DNA of 64,000 nucleotides from assembly GCA_902569405.1 (NCBI GenBank), contig CACFTX010000001.1:124001-188000 (forward strand), written 5' to 3'. Origin of the DNA: an uncultured Pelagibacteraceae bacterium. GTDB lineage: Bacteria > Pseudomonadota > Alphaproteobacteria > Pelagibacterales > Pelagibacteraceae. Shown here piece after piece: positions 52,986 to 60,920 of the stretch. Each line of letters begins with the position of its first letter. The first letter of the stretch is position 1. The position numbers and the translations under genes were made by a program. The notes beneath the pieces are model-generated. The model had not been told where the DNA came from, searched no databases, and saw only the letters and a program-made list of their open reading frames with translations.

Positions 52986-53812
52986 TGTCCTCCTTAACTT
53001 CAGATCAACTTAGGCAATATGAAGAGGAGGGGTATATTGCACCTATAGATGTACTTTCTAGAGAGGAAGCTAATGAAGTTAAAGAAGAGATAGAACTTAT
53101 AGAAAAAAAATGGCCAGATGAACTTGAAGGTTTAGGAAGAAACTATGTTCATTTAATTTCGCCTGTGTTTGATAAAGTTTGTAACAATCCAAAAATTCTA
53201 GATGCAGTAGAAAGCCTCATTGGTAAAAATATACTTATTTGTGGAACTACACTTTTTATTAAAAATCCTAATGAAAAAGGATTTGTTAGTTTTCATCAAG
53301 ATGCAAAATATATTGGTCTTGAACCTCATAACTGGGTTACTGCTTGGGTGGCCATAACAGATGCTAATGAAGAAAATGGCTGTATGAGAATGTGGTCAGG
53401 GTCTCACAAAAATGATCTTCAATATCATAATCAAAAATTTGATGAGAATAATTTATTAACTAGAGGCCAAACTGTTGAAAATGTACCTATGAATGAAACT
53501 AAGCCAGTTATTTTAAAAGCAGGGCAAATATCACTACACCACCCAAAGGTAGTCCATGGATCTGGTTTAAATAAAAGCAATGATAGAAGAATAGGATTTG
53601 TTATTCAAAGTTATATTGGAACCAATGTAGAGCAGATTTTGGGCAAGATGTATGTCCAACAAGCAAGAGGCAGTGATACATTTAAATATCATGACCATGT
53701 TGCAAGAGCTAGTGAATTAATGAATCAAAAAGGAATTAAAATAAGAAAAAAAGCAAATGAAGAATTGTCTAAAATATTTTATAGCGGAGCTCAAAAAATA
53801 GGAAAATATTAA
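52985..53812 (+). CDS. Phytanoyl-CoA dioxygenase (PhyH) family protein
   Basis: A 275-residue Fe(II)/2-oxoglutarate oxygenase. Iron ligands are HQDAKYIGL (HxD, about 99-101) and the distal His in HHPKVVHGSGLNKS (about 183). The Arg for 2-oxoglutarate is in NDRRIGFVIQSY. It is a different paralogue from the PhyH protein at 30.7 kb and follows the epoxide hydrolase by overlap, suggesting consecutive oxygenation and hydrolysis of a small molecule. The substrate is unknown. Confidence 0.88.
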   Translation: MSSLTSDQLRQYEEEGYIAPIDVLSREEANEVKEEIELIEKKWPDELEGLGRNYVHLISPVFDKVCNNPKILDAVESLIGKNILICGTTLFIKNPNEKGFVSFHQDAKYIGLEPHNWVTAWVAITDANEENGCMRMWSGSHKNDLQYHNQKFDENNLLTRGQTVENVPMNETKPVILKAGQISLHHPKVVHGSGLNKSNDRRIGFVIQSYIGTNVEQILGKMYVQQARGSDTFKYHDHVARASELMNQKGIKIRKKANEELSKIFYSGAQKIGKY

Positions 53813-53826
53813 ATTAAAAGAAAAAA

Positions 53827-54648
53827 TTATTTTTTTCTAGCTAGAGAAAGTACTGCCAAAAGCAATGAGTTGAAGAACCAAAATATTGTGAAAAAAATAT
53901 AAACAATAATTGGAAAAGCTATGCCCAAGGATAAGAATGTAATACCCGACATAAAAAATTCCATATTCTCTGTAAATACGTTTGCTATCAAATAAACATT
54001 TCCTAATACTATTAAAATAGTTGATATTATTTTTTCAAAAAAAACTGCTGATTTTAAGTTAAGTGAAAATATAGCTATAAAATCTTCACCCGAAGAACTT
54101 TTTTTTGTAATTTCAATATTTAAAAGAGATGGATTAAATTGAGTGCCTGCATTTATGAAGAGTAACAATGAAGCAAGTAAGGAATAAATTGTTCCTTTTA
54201 ATGATCCGTTAAATATTGCAAACAACCCACCAACAAAAAGTGCAAAAGCAAGAACCAAAGAAACTACAGCGCCAAGTTCCAATATTGCATTATTGCCTAG
54301 CGAAGTAGTGTTTGATTTTATGAGATCAGAACAAGCATCATGGAAATTATTTGCAAGATACGCAATAAAAAGAATTAAAATCGGACCAAATATAGAAAGC
54401 GGCAACAACCATTCTAAAGATGTTTTTGAGTAAATTATTAATCCGCTAATCACAATTGCTACCGAGCTTATCATTAGAGCTGAAGAATGAATTTTTTCAG
54501 AAAAGTTTTCTAATTTTCTAATGATTTCAATTTTAGTAATTTTTTTTAGAAAATTTATAAATTTACTAAATATATTATTAATAGATCTTAATGTTTTGTC
54601 AAAAAAATTCATATGCTTGAGTAATATATTAAATTTATTAATTTTCAA
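53827..54648 (-). CDS. Integral membrane protein of unknown function
   Basis: A 273-residue protein (or 261 from the internal ATG at 54612). A soluble N-terminal stretch of about 50 residues with basic character is followed by about six membrane segments, such as SALMISSVAIVISGLIIYS, LPLSIFGPILILFIAYL, AVVSLVLAFALFVGGLFAIF, TILIVLGNVYLIANVF and IAFPIIVYIFFTIFWFF. No family is recognised. It is the last gene of a minus-strand run that starts at tauA and lies 38 bases after dhaL. Confidence 0.65.
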   Translation of the reverse strand: MKINKFNILLKHMNFFDKTLRSINNIFSKFINFLKKITKIEIIRKLENFSEKIHSSALMISSVAIVISGLIIYSKTSLEWLLPLSIFGPILILFIAYLANNFHDACSDLIKSNTTSLGNNAILELGAVVSLVLAFALFVGGLFAIFNGSLKGTIYSLLASLLLFINAGTQFNPSLLNIEITKKSSSGEDFIAIFSLNLKSAVFFEKIISTILIVLGNVYLIANVFTENMEFFMSGITFLSLGIAFPIIVYIFFTIFWFFNSLLLAVLSLARKK

Positions 54649-54685
54649 ACTTAATTTTTAAAGGGACGTTCTTTTGCTAGTTTCC

Positions 54686-55273
54686 CTAAAAAATTGTAGT
54701 TAATTTACTTACTGCATACATGCCTGGGTCATCTAAATCCTTAGTTTTATCTTCAAACATTCTTGCTCTACCAATTTTGATTTTTTTCCCCTTAAAATCT
54801 TCTAAAGCTTGCTTCGTTGCTGACTTAAATACTTCTGAATAATTTTGATTATTTTGGAGTTTTTTTATTATTAAATCTAAACTATCAGCTATGGTTTTAT
54901 CACCTAAGTTAGTTTTTCCTCTTTCAAGTATTGTTTTTAATGCTGTTTCAAAAATACCTATAATATCATCATGATTACACTCAGTTTTTCCTTTTAAATT
55001 TTTTGAAATATTCATGAAAGAAAAAGCTATTAACGTTCCAAAACTAGAGCCAGATTTTTTAACAAAAGCTTGAGAACAAATAATAAAATTTGCACCTAAA
55101 TCATCAGTAAATTTATTAATATTATTATTTACCTCTTCTAGTCCATGCAGGATTGTTACTCCTAAATCTCCATCACCAATTTTTCCATCAGCAGAATTAA
55201 AATCATCGTATGAATTTTTTCCTTCTTCGAGTAATTTTTTAAAAATATTGATTAAAACTTCTTTGTTAAGCAT
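54686..55273 (-). CDS. dhaL: Dihydroxyacetone kinase subunit DhaL
   Basis: A 195-residue nucleotide-binding subunit. The metal and ADP motif is ADGKIGDGDLGVTILHG (about 29-45). KKSGSSFGTLIAF (about 72-84) and the late RARMFEDKTKDLDDPGMYAV are also typical. It is translationally linked to the Ldh2 gene upstream (8-base overlap), but separated from its partner dhaK by four genes in the window. Confidence 0.92.
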   Translation of the reverse strand: MLNKEVLINIFKKLLEEGKNSYDDFNSADGKIGDGDLGVTILHGLEEVNNNINKFTDDLGANFIICSQAFVKKSGSSFGTLIAFSFMNISKNLKGKTECNHDDIIGIFETALKTILERGKTNLGDKTIADSLDLIIKKLQNNQNYSEVFKSATKQALEDFKGKKIKIGRARMFEDKTKDLDDPGMYAVSKLTTIF

Positions 55274-56270
55274 TTAATTTTTTTAAATCTTTAGCAACAT
55301 TTGGTGAAATATTTATTTTTTTATTAAGATTTTTTTTATAACGATAAAATTTACTTTGCCCGGGATATAATATTTCTTTAACTCCTTTAACTTTAGGTAA
55401 TTTTTTAATTCTCTTTATGTTTTCTTTAATTCTTTGATTATAATTTCCAACAAAAAGGTTTGGTTTTAAAACAATAAATAAGTGACCAATATTTTGTGGA
55501 CCTGAAAAATCGTCAAAAGGATCTTTAACTTTTCCTCCATGGTTACCACCTGTTAAAACTCCACTTAAAATGTCAACCATCCAAGCAAGTCCAGAACCTC
55601 TAAATCCTGCTATGGGCAATTGAACTCCAGCTAAAGCTTTTTTTGCATCAGTAGTTGGTCTACCAAATTTATCCAAAGCAACACCTGGTGGAATTTTTTT
55701 TCCAGTTTTGGCCGCAACTCTTATTTTTCCTCTGTTAATTACAGAAACTGATGTGTCCAATATAAAAGGAATTTTAGACGAAGTTGGGGTTCCAAAGCAA
55801 ATTGGATTGGTCCCAAATAATTTTTTTTTTGCACCATGTGGAGCAATAGCAGGTGGAGCATTAGTAAAACAAAATACAATTAAATTTTTTTCAACTGCTT
55901 GTTCAGCATAATAACTTGAAAGACCGTAGTGTCCGCTATTTTTAATTCCCACTAAACCTATACCAGTTTTTTTTGCATTTTTAATTGCTTGTTTAATTCC
56001 AATATCTGCCGCGACAAAGCCAATACTATTATTTGCATTAATTTGTGAGATAGAAGGGGAGATTTTTTTAATTTTAATTTTGGGTTTAGGATTAATTACT
56101 TTCTTTTTAATTCTATCACAATACATTTTTAATCTCGAAATCCCATGTGCTTTAGCATTAACTAACTCTGCATTTATCAGAGCATTTGCGCATATAGATG
56201 CATGCTTAGAATTAAGTTTATGACGAATAAATATCTTTTTTATTATTTTTTTTAATAATTCCTTCTTCAT
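55266..56270 (-). CDS. Malate/L-lactate dehydrogenase family protein (Ldh2/ComC type)
   Basis: A 334-residue NAD(P)-dependent oxidoreductase of the Ldh2/MDG1 family, unrelated to classical LDH. HGISRLKMYCDRIKK (about 39-53) carries the His, IGIKQAIKNAKKTGIGLVGI and NSGHYGLSSYYAEQAV are conserved, with KFGRPTTDAKKAL and GYKGSGLAWM-like GFRGSGLAWMVDILSGVLTG later. Members oxidise 2-hydroxyacids such as malate, ureidoglycolate or (R)-sulfolactate (ComC). With the HpsN-like gene in the same area the sulfolactate idea is attractive, but unproven. It overlaps dhaL by eight bases. Confidence 0.88.
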   Translation of the reverse strand: MKKELLKKIIKKIFIRHKLNSKHASICANALINAELVNAKAHGISRLKMYCDRIKKKVINPKPKIKIKKISPSISQINANNSIGFVAADIGIKQAIKNAKKTGIGLVGIKNSGHYGLSSYYAEQAVEKNLIVFCFTNAPPAIAPHGAKKKLFGTNPICFGTPTSSKIPFILDTSVSVINRGKIRVAAKTGKKIPPGVALDKFGRPTTDAKKALAGVQLPIAGFRGSGLAWMVDILSGVLTGGNHGGKVKDPFDDFSGPQNIGHLFIVLKPNLFVGNYNQRIKENIKRIKKLPKVKGVKEILYPGQSKFYRYKKNLNKKINISPNVAKDLKKLNA

Positions 56271-56275
56271 TATAA

Positions 56276-56971
56276 TTATTTTTTTTGAATAAAAATTTGA
56301 TGCTTACTTACTCTTAAAATTAAATATTCATTATTAATTATTTTTAGAAATTCATTAATTGCGTAAGCTGGATTATCTTTCAAATTTTCATATCCAATCC
56401 AAAAATAATCATCCATTATTAGTACGCCATTTTTTTTTAGTATTTTCCAAGATTCAAGACAATCATGCATCACTGTTTTAGCTAAATGTGATCCATCTAC
56501 ATAAATAATATCAAACTTTTCGTTATTACTTAAAAAAAATACTTCAGATTTCATTTTATATTTTTTATATCTTTCCTTATAGGAATTTAAATTTTCATCG
56601 AATTTTTTCTCTACATTTTTAATATCAAAACTTTCATTACCATCAGTAAATTGATCCCAGGAATCAACACAATTTAATCTAGCATTTGGATAAAAATTTA
56701 ATACAAACATGGCGCTATTTCCTTCAAAGGAACCAATTTCTAAATAGTCAAAATTATTATTTTCAATATTTGCAAGTACTTTTTTCCAATCATATGTATT
56801 TTGTGAAAACCAATCTTGTGTTAAATTTTTATTTTTCAGAAAATTTCTATATTGATTTATAAAATTTTTTCTTATTTTTTTTTGAAAAAAAGAAAAAATA
56901 TTATATTCAATATATTTTTTAATTATTTTTTTATTAGTATTAATTTTTTTTAGGTAAGATAACCTTCTCAT
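56276..56971 (-). CDS. Class I SAM-dependent methyltransferase (Methyltransf_24 type)
   Basis: A 231-residue methyltransferase. The start at 56971 leaves one base after the tauC stop; an earlier ATG (57007) would overlap tauC by 35 bases. Motif I is FDYLEIGSFEGNSAMFVL (about 78-95), the acidic ribose contact is NCVDSWDQF, and the motif FDIIYVDGSHLAKTVMHD (about 152-169) is typical of the Methyltransf_24 group. Later GVLIMDDYFW is also usual. Its presence in the tau run is unexpected. The acceptor is unknown. Confidence 0.82.
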   Translation of the reverse strand: MRRLSYLKKINTNKKIIKKYIEYNIFSFFQKKIRKNFINQYRNFLKNKNLTQDWFSQNTYDWKKVLANIENNNFDYLEIGSFEGNSAMFVLNFYPNARLNCVDSWDQFTDGNESFDIKNVEKKFDENLNSYKERYKKYKMKSEVFFLSNNEKFDIIYVDGSHLAKTVMHDCLESWKILKKNGVLIMDDYFWIGYENLKDNPAYAINEFLKIINNEYLILRVSKHQIFIQKK

Positions 56972-56972
56972 C

Positions 56973-58898
56973 TTATCCTTTTCCGCGCCACGGAATAGTT
57001 TTATCAATAATTTTTCTTAAAGTAACGTCGAATAAAAGTCCAAGCATACCCATAATAAATATAGTTATCCAAATAACTTCGTATTGAAAATATTTTTTTG
57101 CAACATTTTCAACAAATCCAATACCAGTTGTACCAGCTAAAAATTCTGCTGCAACAAGAGTTCCCCAACACATTCCAACAGCAACCCTTATTCCAGTTAA
57201 GATTTCAGGTAAAGAATTAGGAAAGATTACATATCTTAAGATTTGTTTTTTTGAAGCACCCAATGAATGAGCTGCATGAATTTTTGATAGTTGAGTTCCA
57301 GAAGCGCCAGCTCTTGCTGAAATGATCATTATGGATAAAGATACCATAAATAATAAGAATACTTTTCCGGTGTTGTCGATACCTAACACAGATATAATTA
57401 GTGGAGCCCAGGCTAAAGGTGGTACAGGTCTGTAAAGTTCAATTAAAGGGTCAAAGAAACCTTTAGCAAATCTATTTAAACCCATAAACAATCCCAAGGG
57501 AACTCCAATTAAAATTCCAAAAATTAGTCCTAAAAATACCCTTAAAAATGAATCCCAAATGTGTCCATAAGGAACTGGAATTTTAAATAATTTAAAATCA
57601 CCTGTAACAATTTTAAGAACGTTTCCTTTGAAATTTTGTTTAACAGTACCTTCATTTGTATGTATAGGATATTCTCCAGGTATAATATCAGCTATCCAAT
57701 CAGGTAAAATAAACCCAATTATTTTGCTTATATCCATCATATCAATCCAAAGTAGAGGAATATTTTTGTAACCAATGCTAGGTTTTGACATTAAAATAAA
57801 TTTATTTAATGTATCAGATGGTTTTGGTAACCATCTTCCAGAACCTTGCTCAGAGCAACTAGGACCGCTTGCAACGATTGTTCCTGCGGGAAATAAAAGT
57901 ATATCAACTAATCTTAAGCCACCTTGCTCAGATTTTTGAAGATTATCAAATTCAATAATTGCACTTTGCATCTCATTAAGAGCATTTGGTGGATAGATGC
58001 TAGCATACTCAATTCTTCTTGCAATTTTTACAATATCTTTTGCATAAGTTGATGCCACTTCTTCTGCATCATCTAAGTTTTTCCTGTATGTTTTTATTTC
58101 CTCTTTTAATTCTTTAATTGAATTTTTGAATTGTAAATTATGATTTCTTAACTTAAAAAACTTATCATTAATTACCCCAAGTTCTTCTGCAGCTGCATGA
58201 AATTTTAAACCTTTATCAGTTGCAGGTACCAATGGAACTTCTATTGTATTTTCTATGGATCCAGTTCCTGCTTGTACTTTTATAATACCCCATTTACCTT
58301 GTTCTGATATAGCTTTTTGCCGTTCATTTTTTTCTGCTTCGGTTTCAAATGGATAATCTTTCTTTTTAAAATTTGAGCTTAATAATTTTAACTCATTGGT
58401 CATTTCTTTAATTTTGGTCCTTGTATCCATTTCCATTAAATTATCGTTTGTTAGCAAAGGAATTAACTGAGTGGTTTTATTGATAAACCCAACTAAAGTT
58501 GTTTTTTGTTGAATATTTATATCTTGGGAATTTTGAATTTCGTCAGTGATTTTTTGAAGATTTTTATTTTCGATTTTTATTATTGAGGTGCTTTTAAATT
58601 CCCTTTCTTCAATTGGAAATTGATATTTTAATCCCAATAAAGAGTCATTTACTTTAGCAACCTGACACAATTCATTAGCTGATTTAGGATAAAATCCTTT
58701 AGCAATATCCCAAGAGTAATATAGCCAAATTAGTAAGAGAGCACTACTTCCAACAATTACCCAGTGAGTGCCTCCCTTGGCTCTTTCTGGGTTACCAAAA
58801 ACTGCATCAACTTTTTCTGTTTTTATTAATCTTCTACCGTAAAGAATGCATCCAACAATTGATACAAGGATTAGTATTGTTATGATTTGGGTAAACAT
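56973..58898 (-). CDS. tauC: Taurine-type ABC transporter permease with large N-terminal extension
   Basis: The permease of the NitT/TauT family, about 195 residues from residue 446, with FLGLIFGILIGVPLGLFMG, YRPVPPLAWAPLIIS and the EAA loop AAHSLGASKKQILRYVIFP (about 555-575). Typical TauC has about 250-280 residues; this one has 641. The extra N-terminal part has two membrane helices (about 3-21 and 46-63), then about 380 residues with coiled-coil-like charged stretches (EELKEEIKTYRKNLDDAEEV) and a Cys pair region near 350, probably periplasmic. It is co-transcribed with tauB (no gap) and tauA. The extension could help substrate capture or assembly. Confidence 0.9.
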   Translation of the reverse strand: MFTQIITILILVSIVGCILYGRRLIKTEKVDAVFGNPERAKGGTHWVIVGSSALLLIWLYYSWDIAKGFYPKSANELCQVAKVNDSLLGLKYQFPIEEREFKSTSIIKIENKNLQKITDEIQNSQDINIQQKTTLVGFINKTTQLIPLLTNDNLMEMDTRTKIKEMTNELKLLSSNFKKKDYPFETEAEKNERQKAISEQGKWGIIKVQAGTGSIENTIEVPLVPATDKGLKFHAAAEELGVINDKFFKLRNHNLQFKNSIKELKEEIKTYRKNLDDAEEVASTYAKDIVKIARRIEYASIYPPNALNEMQSAIIEFDNLQKSEQGGLRLVDILLFPAGTIVASGPSCSEQGSGRWLPKPSDTLNKFILMSKPSIGYKNIPLLWIDMMDISKIIGFILPDWIADIIPGEYPIHTNEGTVKQNFKGNVLKIVTGDFKLFKIPVPYGHIWDSFLRVFLGLIFGILIGVPLGLFMGLNRFAKGFFDPLIELYRPVPPLAWAPLIISVLGIDNTGKVFLLFMVSLSIMIISARAGASGTQLSKIHAAHSLGASKKQILRYVIFPNSLPEILTGIRVAVGMCWGTLVAAEFLAGTTGIGFVENVAKKYFQYEVIWITIFIMGMLGLLFDVTLRKIIDKTIPWRGKG

Positions 58899-59696
58899 TT
58901 AATTTTCTTTCCCCATAATTTCTTCTTCCATGTTCCAGATCATGGATAATATTTCTTCTCTTTTTGATGAAAATTCTTTGTTCTTTTTAATTTCTCTTAA
59001 ATCTTCTTTTAAACCCATTTCTGCAAAAGGAAGATTGTATTCTTTATGTATTCTACCTGGTCTTGGTGCCATAACATATAGTCTTTCACCAAGTAACAAA
59101 GCTTCTTCTACTGAGTGAGTAATTAAAATAATTGTTTTTCCTGTCTCTTTCCAAATTTTTAAAACTAGAGACTGCATCTTTTCTCTTGTTAATGCATCAA
59201 GTGCACCTAGAGGTTCATCCATAAGAATTAAGTCTGGATCATTTATTAAACATCTTGCAAGAGCAACTCTTTGTTGCATACCACCAGACAATTGATAAGT
59301 TGGTGTATTTCCAAATCCTTTTAACCCAACTATTTCTAACCACTCTTCAACTTTTTTTGCTGTAGTTTCAGAATCTTCTTTTTTCATCCTAAGTCCAAAG
59401 TTTACATTTTCAGCAACTGTTAACCATTCGAATAGAGCTCCTTGTTGAAAGACCATGCCTCTATCAACCCCTGGTCCATTAATTTCATTATTACCTAAAG
59501 TTATAGTTCCAGATGTTGGTCTGATAAAACCAGCTGCAATATTTAACAATGTAGTTTTTCCACAACCAGAGGGACCTAATACTGTTAAAAGTTCACCTTT
59601 TTTAATTGTAAAATTTAAATCTTTTAATGCATGTACAGTTTCTCCCTTTGGAGATTTAAAGATCATATTTAGATTTTGAGAAACTAAATCACTCAT
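58899..59696 (-). CDS. tauB: Taurine-type ABC transporter ATP-binding protein
   Basis: ATPase of the NitT/TauT importer, 265 residues. Walker A GPSGCGKTTLL (about 42-52), signature LSGGMQQRVALARCL (about 141-155), Walker B LILMDEPLGALD (about 161-172) and switch His in ITHSVEEALLLG. It sits between tauA and tauC and abuts tauC. An intrinsic terminator lies between tauA and this gene. Confidence 0.95.
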   Translation of the reverse strand: MSDLVSQNLNMIFKSPKGETVHALKDLNFTIKKGELLTVLGPSGCGKTTLLNIAAGFIRPTSGTITLGNNEINGPGVDRGMVFQQGALFEWLTVAENVNFGLRMKKEDSETTAKKVEEWLEIVGLKGFGNTPTYQLSGGMQQRVALARCLINDPDLILMDEPLGALDALTREKMQSLVLKIWKETGKTIILITHSVEEALLLGERLYVMAPRPGRIHKEYNLPFAEMGLKEDLREIKKNKEFSSKREEILSMIWNMEEEIMGKEN

Positions 59697-59719
59697 AAGA
59701 TGACTTTATATTAAAATTT

Positions 59720-59760
59720 TAATAAAAAAAATAGGCACCAATTAAAAATTGGCGCCTATT
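59720..59760 (-). terminator. Hairpin terminator/attenuator between tauA and tauB
   Basis: On the minus strand, AATAGGCGCCAATT pairs with AATTGGTGCCTATT (59730-59760) around a TTT loop; 14 base pairs including one G-U. A run of eight T follows. It should end most tauA transcripts or protect their 3' end and let a minority read into tauB and tauC, giving more binding protein than transporter, as often seen. Confidence 0.8.
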
Positions 59761-59782
59761 AAATTTTTCTTTCTCTATTTAA

Positions 59783-60724
59783 TTATAGAGGTAAGAAACT
59801 AGTGTCTACATTTCCTTTTGGCGTTCCCATTCCGTCTAAGAATGCCTTAAGATTACCACTCTCCATAGATTGTTTAGTTTCTGCTGGAGTTAGAAATTTA
59901 AATCCACCAATAGTTTCTTTCATATCTGCTAACTTCATTTCAGCATCTTTAGCTATAACATTTAAGTCAGATTTACCTGCTGCATATCTAGCATTTGCTT
60001 CATGAGTCACTTCGATGAAAGTTCTTAACATTCCTGGATTTTCCTTCATAAACTTTGTAGTTACTGAAGTAATATCTATACCTAAGATACCAGCATCTCT
60101 AGCTTCTTGGACTGTAAGTAATCTACTACCAACTGCAGTTGCAGCTTTGATAGAGTTACCACCAAATAAACATGCCATTACAACATCGCCACTTACTAAT
60201 GCAGCAGCTCCTTCTTCAGGATCCATTTGAATTACATCCATTTTTCCTCTGTCAGCACCAACAACTTTCATACTTTCATCAAATACATACTCAGCCATAG
60301 TTCCTAGTGGAACTGCAACTTTTTTTCCTTCTAGCTCAGAAGCATTTGCTTTTGTAATTCCAGAAGCATTAGATGTAACACAAGTAGTTCCACCCATTCC
60401 ATATTCCATAGCTATATCTACAAGCTTTAACGGAGCTTTAGATTTAACTGCGTTTATGAAAGGTACTAAACCTTGCGAATAAGAAATATCAATGTCGCCT
60501 GCTAACATAGCATCAGTCATTGCTCCACCATTAGTGAAGTTTGTCCACTTAACAGGAACTCCTAATGCTTTTTCGTACAACCCTTTAACCTTATCTTCTT
60601 GGTTAGGTGTTGGCCACTCTAAGAAGAATGCTACTCTAACTTCGTTTGCAGCTGCATTAGCAACTGAAACTGATAAGTTAAGAGCAACAATAGTTCCTAG
60701 AATAAAACTAATTATTTTTTTCAT
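59783..60724 (-). CDS. tauA: Taurine-type ABC transporter substrate-binding protein
   Basis: A 313-residue periplasmic binding protein of the NMT1/SsuA-TauA type. Signal peptide is KKIISFILGTIVALNLSVSVANA (cleavage near residue 24, ANA). VRVAFFLEWPTPNQ (about 29-42), VKWTNFTNGGAMTDAMLAGDID (about 58-79 in part) and YSQGLVPFINAV are typical. The divergent omega-aminotransferase and alanine dehydrogenase genes support taurine or another omega-amino acid as substrate. An inverted repeat overlaps its ribosome-binding site. Probably one of the most expressed genes here. Confidence 0.92.
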   Translation of the reverse strand: MKKIISFILGTIVALNLSVSVANAAANEVRVAFFLEWPTPNQEDKVKGLYEKALGVPVKWTNFTNGGAMTDAMLAGDIDISYSQGLVPFINAVKSKAPLKLVDIAMEYGMGGTTCVTSNASGITKANASELEGKKVAVPLGTMAEYVFDESMKVVGADRGKMDVIQMDPEEGAAALVSGDVVMACLFGGNSIKAATAVGSRLLTVQEARDAGILGIDITSVTTKFMKENPGMLRTFIEVTHEANARYAAGKSDLNVIAKDAEMKLADMKETIGGFKFLTPAETKQSMESGNLKAFLDGMGTPKGNVDTSFLPL

Positions 60725-60729
60725 TTATT

Positions 60730-60755
60730 CCCCTTTTATTAATTAATAAAACGGG
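60730..60755 (-). promoter_or_regulatory. Inverted repeat covering the tauA ribosome-binding site
   Basis: A perfect 18-base palindrome TTTTATTAATTAATAAAA (60734-60751) is flanked on the plus strand by CCCC on the left and CGGG on the right. In the tauA leader RNA this gives CCC-G-UUUUAUUAA... pairing with ...UUAAUAAAA-GGG, where the GGGG is the ribosome-binding site ending six bases before the ATG. It could be an RNA hairpin that limits translation or a protein operator. Confidence 0.5.
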
Positions 60756-60920
60756 TATTTAATTTGAATTTTTAATAGATGTAAATGATCTAATTAATTA
60801 TTTTTCAGTACAACTTATAATTGTATTCATTAGAACTCTTAATTAATACGGCAAATAATCTTCTAGTTAATTTTTTTTTTTTAGTCTAAGTAAATAGTCT
60901 TAATAATATTTTAGAAAATT

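Noticed and set aside
60756..60920. Possible GntR (TauR-type) operator in the rest of the tauA/aminotransferase gap
   Set aside because: Only short AT-rich repeats were found; none clearly matches a known operator.
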